From Nageia nagi (Eukaryota > Pinophyta): a stretch of 64,000 nt of DNA. The stretch is taken from NCBI GenBank assembly GCA_050084985.1, contig JBITNC010000001.1, positions 151,342,001 through 151,406,000 on the forward strand. The letters are read 5' to 3'. Position 1 is the stretch's first letter. Each line of letters begins with the position of its first letter. The translations under genes and the position numbers were made by a program. The notes beneath the pieces are model-generated. The model saw only the letters and a list, made by a program, of their open reading frames with translations, ran no database searches and was not told the DNA's origin. Shown one piece after another: positions 47,581 through 59,230 of this stretch.

Positions 47581-48918
47581 ATAAAGAATTCATTGAAGGT
47601 GTGTTATAAGGAACATCATTTAGCATGTTGGGCTAGATGGATAATTGACCCACATTGAGTGCAATGCATAAAATTAAAATCAATTATAAAGTCTTTGATC
47701 ATCATCTCCAACCATTCTCATCATTTTCATGCAATGAATAGAACTAAGAAAGTTGGAGTGAGGAGGAAGTTGTAGTAGTATAGAGAAGAAATGAAGATGG
47801 GAAGGAAGCTTTTCTTCACTTAACCCATAAACACCTAAAATGCTAGAAAATAGCAAGAAGTATGGGATATATTATACCAAGAAGGATTGTAACAATTCAT
47901 TGAATCTTGCAGAGGTTTTGATCACAAATGATCTCTAGAGGTAGAAAGAACTTGGAATGAAGAAAAATACATAATTAATTAGTTGGATATATTTTTCAAT
48001 CAAGAAAATATAGGTGAAGCTATGTTCATGCCAAATGTGGCAAAGGAGATAAAAAAGGAACACAAGATTGAATAAGGTTTGGGAAGTCTAGAAATTCAAA
48101 GGTCAAGATATATAGCTTCTTAAATACAAGACATGATATCATTGGACTAGACTTCCACATCCATGGGTTAAAGTAGAAAAATAGGTATTGAAATACATTT
48201 CTTTAAATGGTATACATAAAGAGTGTTTTATATTCTAGTTCAATCTCTTAAACTAATTTAAATTTAGAGAAGACACTATCAAATTTTCATTTTCATTTAC
48301 TGTTCAATGAAAGTGTCAATCTATTTTATATCCTTTACATGAAATTATCATTAGGTTGATATACAATATGGCCTTAGCAAACCAACCAGCTAGGGCCAAC
48401 CCAACTATAAGATTATCAATTGAAGAATAAGAGGAGGATGTTCCTTTGGAAGAATGATTGAAAGCTAAAGGAAAAGTCAACAAACCAAAGTCATCACATG
48501 CAAATGAGGAACCTCAACTAGAGTGCATATCATAATTCAAAAGACCAAAGAACCTTGTACAATGGATTGGGAAAAGGAAAAGAACAAAACAAGTTGTAAA
48601 TAGTGAAAAGATATAAAAGAAAGAACACTTATAGTTAGTTCAACCAAAATAAATAAAGGAGGTTTAAAAATAAGTTATATAAGCTCAGAACAAAAGTCAA
48701 AAGGATATGGAAAAAGCAAGGACATGTACAAAACCCAAAGTAATAATTGAGCTAGATGATGAGTTAGAATATAAGAAAATGCATAATAAATACAATACAA
48801 AACTACTAGAGAAGAAACTACCAAAATAAGCACAAGAAAAAGAATGAAGCACAACATACAGAAAATAAATCAAACTGATAACAAAGTAAAAAATACAATA
48901 TGGCCACAACATCTAAAA
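47581..48918. repeat. 1.35-kb direct repeat, right copy
   Basis: Collinear with 40154-41522 with scattered substitutions and small indels, for example an approximately 20-bp loss near 48325. It begins at the truncated end of the C2 3' LTR. Confidence 0.9.
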
Positions 48919-49264
48919 TAGATGGGCATGTTTAATACACATAGAATCTTCACTCCAAGCCCATTATGGAAGCAAATGTCATAATAGAGAAATATATACA
49001 TAGTGCTTCATTCTATTTGTAAAATATTAACAATATGTTCTTGCTACATTATTATTACTATCATTTGGTATATATGTTGGACTATTTATACAATTTTTTA
49101 ATTTTGTATTTTTGCTCCGTTCTAGAATGTTTAAATATGATGATGCGATACCACTTTTGGATGTAAAATATTTTTGTATATCCTTTCAAAACTTTTGCTT
49201 TTTTTATTAATACATTTACCCAACATCAATTAAAAAAAAGTTTGACATTTCATTTAAAGGCAAC
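48919..49264. other. AT-rich spacer, nothing recognised
   Basis: No gene, LTR or repeat was identified between the 1.35-kb repeat and the inverted-repeat region. Confidence 0.45.
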
Positions 49265-49288
49265 TCCTATCTGATGATCAAAATGTAA

Positions 49289-49479
49289 TGTGCGTATATC
49301 AAAATCTCACCACCTTACTACCACTTGTCCATCACTCATTTTGTTTAGCTTTACTCTATTTACTTAAAAATATTATATGTATATCATTATAAATTATGTG
49401 TGTGTATCAATTATTGTTACAAATCCTATGCATATATTAATAAAAATCATACATATATCATAAATCTTATGCATATATA
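49289..49479. repeat. Subterminal motif cluster, left
   Basis: TGTGCGTATATCA at 49289, a TATATGTATATCA variant ending near 49385, TGTGTGTATCA at 49399, ATGCATATATTA at 49428, CATACATATATCA at 49448 and ATGCATATATA at 49469. Confidence 0.6.
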
Positions 49480-49480
49480 A

Positions 49481-52400
49481 AAAAAGATGGAAAAAATTCT
49501 AAATCCCCAAAATATGAAAATAATATTTTTGGGATTTGAACATGGGTTCAGGGTTATTCCTAAGGATTAATCCAAAAAAGAACTTAGAGAAACTAAGGCG
49601 AATTAGTTTTGAAATTTGGCGAAAATGGTCTAAAGTCGTATAGTAACTATGGTGAAATCATCATTGTTTGAAAATTTACATGTGGAGTAAAAGATGAATT
49701 TATACAAAATCTTAGAAAAGATTGGAAAATCAAAGGCGAAATAAATTTATTGTCAGTTTTCAAAAATAGCCTTCAAAATAAAAGGTATGAAATGAAAAGT
49801 GAATATTGATCATGTTAATTATGATGTAGAAAAGGTATGACTGCTATGATGTAGAATGTTTCTATTCATTCATATACATTAATAATATTTCATTTGATTT
49901 TTATCATTTTGGTATTTAGCATAATTATCTAAATTTTTTATTTAATTTTTATATAATAATTAGCTACATATATATTATAATTACAAAACCTTAAAGAAAA
50001 AAAGATCATGATACTTGAAAATACAATCTAATCCATAAATTTTAAAACCAACATAACCAAAACAAATATGAAACAATATTATTATGAATCTTAATTTTGT
50101 TAGAAATGATCATTAAATACATAAACAATATATTTATCTTTGAATAAATTTTGATAAATTCTATAAACAATTAAATTTAAAAGGTATTAAAAACACCATT
50201 CATTCATTCTAATAATTCCTTTTTATTTTTAAACAAGTTAGGAGTTGTGTAGGTTCACTTTAAGAAGGATTAAGCAACCTTTACTTTTTCTTATTAAATT
50301 CACAAGCACAAGGAAACAATATATTTTGGTCAAATACTTAATATTTACTTTTTCTTTGAAAGCATAATCAATCATATTTTAGAGATAAATGTTTCAAACT
50401 TATTTACACTCTTTTATAAAGTACACCCAACAGAAAATACGAATATGAATGTAAGAGGTCCCAAATTTACAAAATAAATGAAACGAATCATTATATTACT
50501 CAAAGGGTTTTCTAAAATATGTCTTTCTAACTTTACTTTAGTTCCAACACTCCAATCCAAACTATGACAATATTAAGTCCTTGTGTCATAATCCAAAGTC
50601 ACAAATGAACACTGAAAATTTTAGCCAACTATATATCATTAAAAAATAGGTGCAACAACACTATTTTAAGATTCCAATGAGTTACATAATAAAATCAAAA
50701 CTCTTTATCATGGTGATAACATTGCTATTATTTTTGAAGTAAGCTTCAATCACTTTGTAACTCTATCATCAAACACTACAAAAATCACATTCTAATAAAG
50801 TCATATGACTGATAGTTTGCTTCAGCTAAACCACACATTAACACGAAGAGGAACTAATCTTATAGATTCTAATATTGTAAATGAACTTATCATCATAACT
50901 ATCAACTTGTAAGGTTTCCATGAATAACTCCTATCTCACAAATGCTACATAAAGAGGAACATCACAACCATAATATTGCTCTTATGTTTTAAGGAAATCA
51001 ATAACAACAGTACATTGTACAATAGTAACACACTAGGTTCTAAGTTATTGATACATTTGAAATAATTACGTTTCCCCTAAAAACTATCAAAGAAGTATCA
51101 ACAATAAATGAACAAAGTAACTAATATTCCGAATGATCATTTTCAGTATCAATCAAAAAGCTAATTCTTATGCTAGAAAATACTAAACATGAATGAAATA
51201 ACATTCATCAAGTTCCTTTAAAACCTTACTATGTTAGTAAAATAGTAACTCTGCAATGGAAATCTTTCCAAGGAACCCATAAAAAAGAGTAACTTAGAAC
51301 AACAAAATTAAGAATGTTTACTATAACCATAGAAAGGTTATATGGTACACCTCTTCATCCATTTCTCTACTCATATAAATAAGAAACAAGAAATGATTAC
51401 AAAACACAATAAAGAACATGACAAAAATATGAACTGTTGAAATAATAGTAATTCATGTTCTAAGTTGTTAAATAGTTTTTCTAGCTATTACATATAGTGC
51501 AAAATATACAGAAGAAGGAGATCTGCTTATTTATTTATCTAATGAAAAGTGTACGAAATATAATTGGACCTACTTTAACTACACCCTAAACTGCTTAACT
51601 TTACTCCATCATTAAGTGCAAATTTGGGAAACTTAAAAATAAATCCCATTGATACAAACAAGGGAATCAATCCCTAACTTTTATTTTAGCTAAGAGCTCA
51701 TTTTAACCGAACTATATGTTTATTCTATGGAAAAAGATCTCATATATGGATCTAGAACAACATTTAGCATTTACAGAATCTTTATTTGGTAACCATCAAA
51801 CTTCAAAAAGGTTCCTCAGGATAACAAAAAACATAATTGAAAAATATTTACTCCAATGGAAAATCTGTTTCTGTAAAAGAAATAAAACTTAGTGTTAGAT
51901 TTTTCAATCTCAGTGAGTTTAGGATTCAAGTAAAATGCTAATAAATTTCCATAAAGATTGGAACACCATCAACATGCAAGGTAGTACCATTGCAAATGTA
52001 TGCATACAAGGGGAACTACCAAAATCAACTTTCCAAATGAAATGATAGAATACCATGCCTATGTTGTAGTAATTTATGATTCTTGTATGTAACACTCCAA
52101 AATATATCCACATGTATCTACAAACTGAATGATATATTTTCAACTTCTTCATTCATGCAATTAATTATTAACAAATAGTATTGTTTTAGTTTATTTAAGA
52201 TATTTTATTTTCAAAGTAGTTCTCGTGAAGGATTTTCCAATTTTGTTTGCATATAGTTAATTGATTCTCATATCTCATTACCGGTTAAAGGTTTATCAAT
52301 CATATATAGGGTCTAGGATTGTACCATGGCCAACATGGCTAAAAGTTAACCACTACAAGAAATCAAAAGGGTATCATAATGGAGGCCCTCAAAAAACCCA

Positions 52401-52869
52401 AGGAAAAAAAAACATACTAAGACATAACCTGGCATGAATCATGGTTCATATCCTCCCCGAATATCCATGTGAAAGAACAACAATAAGCAGACAAACTCAT
52501 CACATAAACATGATGCCATTACATTCTTGTTCGTTTATACCCTATTATGCTTGGAAAATGAAAAAAAAAACTCCACATCTTGTTAATGCTCCAAATTGCA
52601 AAATGATAGCATAAAAATAAAAATACTACATGCCATAATCTATTTTACAATTTGATAGCAAAAGATAAACCCATCTCAAGGAAACATGGTGCCAAACAAC
52701 CTATGCATGGAAAAGTAGCCAAATGATTAAAACCAACCAAATACCAATGATGTCAAACTTTCCAACTGATGCAATTTGAACAAATGAAATGATTTCCATA
52801 ACTCAGGTAATAATTTCCAAGAGCAGGGCCACTTTTCACAACAAATATCAACATGGAAGGGTTCAATCA
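49481..52869. other. AT-rich interior, nothing recognised
   Basis: No coding signal on either strand beyond short chance frames. GGCGAA-containing phrases occur at 49598-49740 and again at 53667-53790, near both ends of the inverted-repeat region. Confidence 0.4.
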
Positions 52870-53345
52870 TGAACTCACCTCAAAATGTAGCCCAACTCAA
52901 AAATGAACATGAGGAGCAACTCAAACCAACAACCACAGGACCCCTTTGCCCATGTTTCGATCATCAAACCCCCAAAAGACCCCTACAAATCAAGTTTGAA
53001 GCATCAAAAAGCTCCCACTATGGATAGATTTCATTTTCAATCTTCCCTCATGGCGCCAAGATGCCCTTTCATCTCCAAAATCATGAGTTTCAGTGCTAGA
53101 AAGCTCCCACAACATGGGTATAATAGTCCCACATTTGTTTTACACCCCCATGCGATTTGCAATGCCAAAACAATGAATGAAGTAGGATTTGTAGGCTCAA
53201 AACTTGCTCACAAACCCATCCATGGCGGCTAAACACAACACATGATCTTCCAAAACATGATGGTAGCTAGGGTTTCTTTCGATCCTCTCCCAAACTCTTT
53301 CTCTCAACCTTACACAATGTAAAATGGCTAAGGTTCGAATGGAGG
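52870..53345 (-). other. Less AT-rich block with plant 5'-leader features
   Basis: On the minus strand a pyrimidine/purine-rich stretch at about 53260-53310 contains GAAACCCTAG, a telo-box-like string common in plant 5' leaders. Further down is a start codon in strong context (GCCGCCATGG, about 53225) whose frame stops within about 10 codons. On the plus strand a 109-codon frame at 52903-53232 has no recognisable motif. It could be a captured gene edge inside the candidate element or an LTR; no gene is claimed. Confidence 0.3.
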
Positions 53346-53984
53346 AGGGACTTTTTGTGTAAAGCCCTATTTTTTTTTAATAACCAAGCTAGATACCTAA
53401 CTTCCCAAAGTAAGCGCTTGGGATAAAATATACACCATTAAATTTTATTACCCTAATTCTAAATTTATAAGCCTTTCTCTAAAATACACTTTTTAATATT
53501 TTTACCCCATAAGGTCATTCCAATTAAAACCCTTTTCTAAAGTTTATACATTTTAATTATTTACTATAGTTTTTAATTTTCTTAATTTAATTTTTTAATA
53601 TTTTATGTATGTAATTGAGGGTAAGGCAAAATTGGTGGTATTTATAATTTTTTTTTATAATTTGAAGGCGAATAGCTACGAAAGTAAAGGTCAACTATAT
53701 AGGCGAATCATAATTAGACTTTAAACATGAAATTACATTTTTGGCGATTTGATATATAGAATTAATACCCACATGTAATTTTAGGGCGAATGGCCCCCCC
53801 TCCAAAGATTTAAATATTAGCCAATTTTAAAATCTTAAAATCCTAATTTTCACTTGTAAGAGATGATTAGCCACTAAGAAAAACACTGCATGGGTTGCTC
53901 AGTTCACATTCCAATTTCTTTACCATTAAGTCAATATTTCGTTCACCGATTCATCTTTCTATTTTTTAAAAGAATCTTTCTAAT

Positions 53985-54116
53985 TGATATATGCACAGGC
54001 TATATGACCAAATTTTGATACATGCGCAAGATTTTCAATGATATACACATAATTTATAAGAAATAGAGCAAAAAAACTAAGTAGTAGATGGATGACACGA
54101 TTTTGATGTACGTACA
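53985..54116. repeat. Subterminal motif cluster, right (inverted)
   Basis: TGATATATGCACA at 53985, TGATACATGCGCA at 54016, TGATATACACATA at 54039 and TGATGTACGTACA at 54104, complementary to the left cluster. Confidence 0.6.
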
Positions 54117-54329
54117 AACTATATGATCACTTTTTAATCATCGAGTAGCCTTTTCCTCATTTAAATAGGTCCAAAATGAAAATACCATAATCATTGAATT
54201 TGAAATTTGCCAAACATATTTAATGAAAATAACATAATCCTACAATTCAATATTAGTAAAATATTTTTTTAAAATTTGATATTATACCAAAACATCTATT
54301 AACTTGATAAATATTTAGAATATAATGTT

Positions 54330-54700
54330 CACTTGATAAGACTTGATGACTATCAGCTTCATCCCTTCATCCCTCTAAATAGATCCCTCTTATACAAAAA
54401 TTAACGTTGAATTTCTAATTATCACGTTACAAATCATAAATTAAAAAATATAATAACCCAAATTTAAATTCAAATTCTCAAAAAAGAAAAAAATCAATTT
54501 TTACTTGTGAAACATAATCATTATAGAATTCATCCATGTAGGTCCCTCTTATAAAAAGGTGAAGATAAAAACCCAAATCTAAATTTATAAAGACAAAGAT
54601 AAATATTTACTTTGGAGAACATGATTACTCTCTACTTCATCCAAGTCAACTTTGAATTACAAAACCATAGAGCAAAAGACATCAAGATCAAGAAAACCCA
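54330..54700. repeat. Degenerate tandem repeat, about 158-bp period
   Basis: The TCCCTCTTATA.AAAA block at about 54384 recurs at about 54541, and the AAACCCAAAT(C/T)(T/A)AAATT block follows each. A third, partial unit trails at about 54620-54720. It lies in the 3' flank of the dioxygenase gene. Confidence 0.6.
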
Positions 54701-54987
54701 AATCTGCTTTGCAAGTCATAGAGTAAAAGAGAAAAACTAAAATCTAAATCCACAAACAAAGAAGATCAATATCAAGAAACTACTGTCATATTTGAATACC
54801 TATAATAATGGTTAAAGTAAGTTCCAAAATTATTTTATTGCAACAATAATGAAGGTTTCAAATCTATCATAGCTCTGCTCCGTCAAGCAGATTTTAATGG
54901 ACAGAACCATGACTGTCATACATCGAAGCTTAGACTTCATTACATACAATACATGGTGAAAACAGGATAATATTTCTGGCTTCTGTT

Positions 54988-56267
54988 TCAATCAACATAG
55001 CTTAAGCTTGCAAATGCCAAGTTATCAGCCTTACCTGCTAGGGGCTTTTTATAAAAATTGGTCATATAATCCCCAAAGATAAACGTTCTGTACTTTGCTG
55101 GATTATGCTCATTGATGGTCTCAGGGATAGGCCTGATCACTGTCGAATTCTCAGGAGAACAAAAGAATGGAATCGATATTCGTACACGACTGCCGCTTGG
55201 AACAGAACGGTGCTCTACACTCTGAAATCTTCCATTGCTTAGCACCTGCAAAAAAACTGAGTTCAAACACTGTGTGGGCATAATGCAAAAATTCATCTAA
55301 AAATTATAACAAACGTGGCGAAGTACCTGTAACATATCTGCTATATTAATCACAAATGCATTAGGAATGGGTTGCACTGCAACCCATCTCCCCTGGTGTG
55401 AAACCTGAAGACCCCCCACATCGTCTTGTAATAGAATTGTTAATAAGCTGATGTCGGAATGCCCATACACACCAAATGCCATATCTGGGTTTGGACAAGG
55501 AGGATAGTAATTCAACAGCAATCGCCCAAAGCTCAGCATGTTCTGTAGGGTACCCGGAACTCCCAGGCTCTCTGATAAGGCCGAGAGAAGGTTCAGGGCA
55601 AGCTTTTTCACTTCAGCCGTGTACTCCAAAACTGCATCTCTGCAATCGAAACTCCATGGTACAAATTGTCACAAACTATGATTCAATTTATTTTCTTTAA
55701 CGAATCAGAAATTACTTGCCTTATAACTTGAGGCCAACATTCGACAGTGTGGGGATCAATTGTTCTTGGAACTATAAGTGCGAGGAAATCCCTCCAGTTG
55801 AGAACCTTTTCAGTCTTTGAAGTGAAGCTGGTGCCATACATAGCAGGCTTCCGATGGTCCTCTGTGATGAACTTGGCCTTTTCCACTTCTGGCAGCTCAA
55901 AAAAACGGTGATGAGCTTCCACCATTTTCTCTATCACGCTATCTCTTATACCATGATTGATGACCTGATCAACAATTCGAAATTAAGAATTATTTCCCTT
56001 TTAACTTGTAGCAAATAAGAGAAGTGGGATTTTAACCTGGAAGAAGCCCCAATCCTGGCAAGCTTTGCTGATGGCGTTCACAACATCTGGTCTGTTGGGT
56101 CCATGGAGTCCCTGCAGATCAATGACTGGAATGCTCTCCGAGTAAATTGGAGTAGCAGTTGGGCGCTCATTCTCTGGATGAATGTAAGCATCTGGAATTT
56201 CTGTCAAGCCCTTCTCGACTAAGCTCTTGACACTTCTAGTGTGTTTCACATCAAACTGAGTACCCAT
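54988..56267 (-). CDS. 2-oxoglutarate/Fe(II)-dependent dioxygenase, four exons
   Basis: The product (348 residues) oxidises a small molecule using 2-oxoglutarate, O2 and Fe(II), probably in the cytosol. Exons are 56037-56267, 55720-55964, 55327-55639 and 54988-55245; introns are 72, 80 and 81 bp in phases 0, 2 and 0. A DIOX_N domain (IPVIDL at 46-51, WGFFQ at 73-77) precedes the 2OG-FeII_Oxy domain. Iron ligands His219, Asp221 and His275 and the 2OG-binding Arg285-x-Ser287 are all present, as is NYYPPCPNP at 202-210. Length is normal and no stop interrupts it. The ATG at 56267 has G at +4 and is the first in the frame. It falls in the large plant DOXC class of specialised metabolism. The C-terminal half recalls coumarin- and benzoxazinoid-type hydroxylases (F6'H, BX6), but the substrate cannot be deduced. 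It is the only intact host gene in the window. Confidence 0.93.
55640..55719 (-). other. GC-AG intron 2 of the dioxygenase gene
   Basis: The exon boundary that keeps the frame is ATAAG before GCAAGT, joined to AGATGCAG after GATTGCAG. This restores the family motif WPQVIRDAVLEY. Using the nearby GT three bases downstream of the GC would shift the frame and reach a stop within about ten codons. The donor AG/GCAAGT is the consensus of the rare GC-AG class. Confidence 0.85.
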
Positions 56268-56452
56268 AATTTTGTGGGCAGCGGTTTGAGCCTACTACAG
56301 ATTTGGCAGATATACTCTACAGATAAACGCTGCAGCATCCGATCAAATATGAGAACCCATTGCGTAGACGCAACTGTATCATCTTGGGGATGTTAGGAAT
56401 CGTTGAATGGAGAGGATAAGATGACTCCTTTTTCGACTGAAAAGCATCAGAT

Positions 56453-56499
56453 GATATAAAAGGCCGGAATTGATGAGGCCATCATTTGGAATTTTATAA
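56453..56499 (-). promoter_or_regulatory. Candidate core promoter of the dioxygenase
   Basis: On the minus strand TTATAAAA (56492-56499) and TTTATATC (about 56453-56460) lie roughly 185-230 bp upstream of the start codon. Either could be the TATA box, implying a leader of about 150-200 nt. The region between them and the ATG is less AT-rich than the surroundings. No specific regulatory element was identified. Confidence 0.35.
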
Positions 56500-57468
56500 T
56501 GGTAAGGATTTATCTCGGCCAGAAACCGAGGAAAAACTCGCAGTCAACATAAATATTTGAGGGGCAAAATTACGAAGGAAGACAGAAGAGATGACATCAC
56601 TGTATATTTTTATAATCCAGCTATTAGACATGGTTTTTTTTATATAAATTATTTATATTAAAAAAGGTTGGGGGTAGAGGTCATGCTGTTAAAAAATATA
56701 AAAAGAACTTAAAAAGTCTTCACATCATGTTGAATAAAGTGACAATAAAGATTCTATTGATCGATCAGATCATGCTCTCACTTTCATCATGAGTGGAATA
56801 GGAAGTTCATTGCTTATCAATATTTATATACTAGCAATTGTAATTAAGTGTAATGGGTATTTTAAATAATAATTAGTAAAAGGTGAGGGTGTTCTCTTGT
56901 TGGATTCGATGATGGAGTATTTAGATATTTTTTATAAAAAGTTAATGGTCAAATTAATAATGTTAAGGTGAAAGTATTTAGCTTGTAGATTTTCATCATG
57001 GATTAACACTGGGAATGATATCTTTTAACATCCTTTGAAAGGAATGGTTTGTGATACATATCAAAATTTATCCATGTAAATATATATCATTACTTTTGTT
57101 TTGGTTATCTTGTTTTAAAAATTCATGTATTTGAATGTAATTACAAATATTATAATTGGTCTATTTAAAATATTACTTGTTATGTGATAAGTTTTTAGAT
57201 ACATCAAAAATATTAAAATTATTATGGTGTTTGATATTGGGAGGGAAAAAAGTATAAGGTTTTTAAAAATAGATTAAAAAATTCTAACCTCATATAATAA
57301 GTTTACAAAAATCTAGACTTGAAAGAATGCTTTAAGATTATATATGTAGAACATTATTTTATATTTTTAAGGTTGAGAATACAATGATATCTAATAAGAA
57401 AATGAGTTGATGATGATTGAATGACTTAATGATTAGACAAGTAGAATATCTAACAAAAAGCTAATGCC
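56500..57468. other. AT-rich spacer upstream of the dioxygenase
   Basis: Nothing beyond low-complexity sequence is recognised. Distal promoter elements may lie here but cannot be identified by eye. Confidence 0.45.
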
Positions 57469-57479
57469 TAAAAATAAAA

Positions 57480-57739
57480 TGTTTTTTGTTTGTTTATTAG
57501 GGAGTTTTGTCCCCTAATACAAGGCACCATGAACTCTTAAGCTTAGAGCTGCGATTGAGGGGCATCCACCATCAAAATCCATCGAAGGCACGATCCTCAC
57601 CTCATCTGCACCTACCATCAACTCAATATGATTTTAGGTATGTTTCAACTTTTAGGGGATGAGAGTTTTGAACCTGAGCCTCCTGTATCCGAGAGCTTTG
57701 AACTACCCACCTCTCCAACTCCCCTATCTGTCAATTCAT
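57480..57739 (-). mobile_element. tRNA-derived SINE with 11-bp target duplications
   Basis: On the minus strand the head at about 57725-57655 contains a box-A-like TTGGAGAGGTGGG and a box-B-like GGTTCAAAACT, the internal RNA polymerase III promoter of tRNA-derived SINEs. A unique body of about 150 bp follows, then an A-rich tail (AAACAAACAAAAAACA). Identical TAAAAATAAAA strings flank it at 57469-57479 and 57740-57750. Length (260 bp) suits a plant SINE. AT-rich flanks make the duplication slightly less telling. Confidence 0.68.
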
Positions 57740-57750
57740 TAAAAATAAAA

Positions 57751-58243
57751 CTTTGCAATCATCTAAGTTTTATTCATCATCTAATATCCAAATAAAAATA
57801 ACAGTAAAATTTAAAAATGCAAATCCCATAATTTTATTCACACCCATATCATTATAGAAATTTATTTTTTCAAAATTTCTAATTATAACAATATAATAGA
57901 GGAAAGCGTAAATGTTGAGAAGATCAATGGTAAGAAATATTTTTTTTTAGTGAAAATACATAAAGTATAATGTATTCATTTATATATTGAATCCAAAATA
58001 TCCATTGATGTAGAGAGTATAATGAGTAAATATCCAAAATATCCAAAGATTTTATAAATATCATCTCTTACATAATATAATAGTTTATATATTAAAAACT
58101 ATAAACATTCATGTAATGACAAACATTTACATCTTCATCATGTATGGTCACCTAAACAGCAAGTATAAAATTATTATAACTATTAGCATAAGCAATAGAA
58201 AAATAATAATTATTAACTCAAGTAACATATAAAAAATGAATTG
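57751..58243. other. AT-rich spacer, nothing recognised
   Basis: No coding signal or repeat was identified. Confidence 0.45.
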
Positions 58244-58495
58244 TTACCTATCAATATAAATATCATATGGCTCTCTTTGAAATGTAAACATGTTTCTCAA
58301 GCTTTCAGTAATATTTTTATGGTACTCCTTGAACCTAACAAAGGCTAGAAAATATTCTTCAGATACACCATCCTGACAAATCTCATCAATAGCTTTATCA
58401 TAACATTCTCGAGCCTTATCATTATTTGATTTTTTCATATAGTATTCTATGTTATTCTCCTCCTTATGGTTATACTTGGAAATCAAGTATGACAA
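58244..58495 (-). pseudogene. Crooked-neck-like (Clf1/CRNKL1) HAT-repeat fragment
   Basis: The minus-strand frame contains KARECYDKAIDEI, then SEEYFLAFVRFKEYHKNI followed by TESLRNMFTF. The order and spacing match a pair of HAT (half-a-TPR) repeats of crooked-neck-like protein, a scaffold of the spliceosomal NineTeen complex, where the usual text is RARECYERA, then a Phe-rich helix and TE.AR.IY. Only about 45 residues align. No further exons were found on either side, so this is an isolated piece, probably a pseudogene or a fragment carried by a transposon. Confidence 0.55.
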
Positions 58496-58604
58496 ATGAT
58501 AACCTAGTAAACTTAAAAGCGTAACATATAAATGATTAATAAAGGTAATACAATAATAATCAATGTTTGCATATTAACCACAATAAAAAATATTTTCATA
58601 AATA

Positions 58605-59230
58605 AATAACATTTAAGTAGTAACACATGTGTGCTAAATATTAACCATGATTTATTTTCATTTTTAAATTAATTATAGAATATGATAAAGTAGATGAAGT
58701 TGGAATTAAAGTATAATTTTCTGTATTAAAAGACTAAACGTATTAGAATTAATGCATCGATCCTAAAAATGAAGCATAAATAAAAATTTAACCAAATAAC
58801 ATTTAAGTAGTAGCTATTATATTTTTTGGTTGCTTAATATTATGCATTATAAACATTACTAAAAAATTGATACTTGCAAGTCTTTGTATAATACAATTTT
58901 CCAACATTGAAAACTAGTTTCAATGATTTCTCTTCAAATTTGAATTAATTAAATATTAATTGATTTTTTTAATTAATTAGTATTGGATATATTAACAATT
59001 TAAATGAATAACAATTAAGTAGTAGTTATTTTGTTTGTTGATTGGTTAATATTATGTATTATAATTTTTTTTTTTAAATATCATACTTGCACGTATTCAT
59101 ATAATACAAATCTTCAACATTGAGAACCACTTTCAATGATTTCTTTTCAATTTTCAATTAATTATAAAATATCAAAAGTATTTGAAGTTGAAATCAAAGT
59201 ATATTTTTCTAATTAAAATCCTAAATGTAT
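58605..59230. repeat. Degenerate tandem repeat, about 190-212 bp period
   Basis: AATAACA(T/A)TTAAGTAGTA occurs at 58605, 58795 and 59007. Between them TTAATATTATG.ATTATAA, ATACTTGCA.GT and CAACATTGA.AAC..GTTTCAATGATTTCT-type blocks recur in the same order. A GAAGTTG.AAT.AAAGTATA block is found near 58697 and 59185. Confidence 0.65.

Larger units (their letters stand above)
49265..54150. mobile_element. Candidate inverted-repeat element (about 4.9 kb)
   Basis: The left end (49265-49480) and the right end (53985-54150) are imperfect inverted repeats. Both carry several copies of a 13-bp motif, TGTGCRTATATCA, on the left and its complement on the right. Shared longer blocks include the left TACTCTATTT..ATATCATTATAAATTATGTGTGTGTATC, matched by the complement of the right end. 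The inside has no recognised transposase, and short target duplications could not be fixed. It may be a non-autonomous DNA transposon, but low-complexity AT sequence could mimic part of this. Confidence 0.4.

Noticed and set aside
55711-55719. GT donor for dioxygenase intron 2, just downstream of the GC site
   Set aside because: Joining there shifts the frame into a stop and loses the conserved block at the exon junction.
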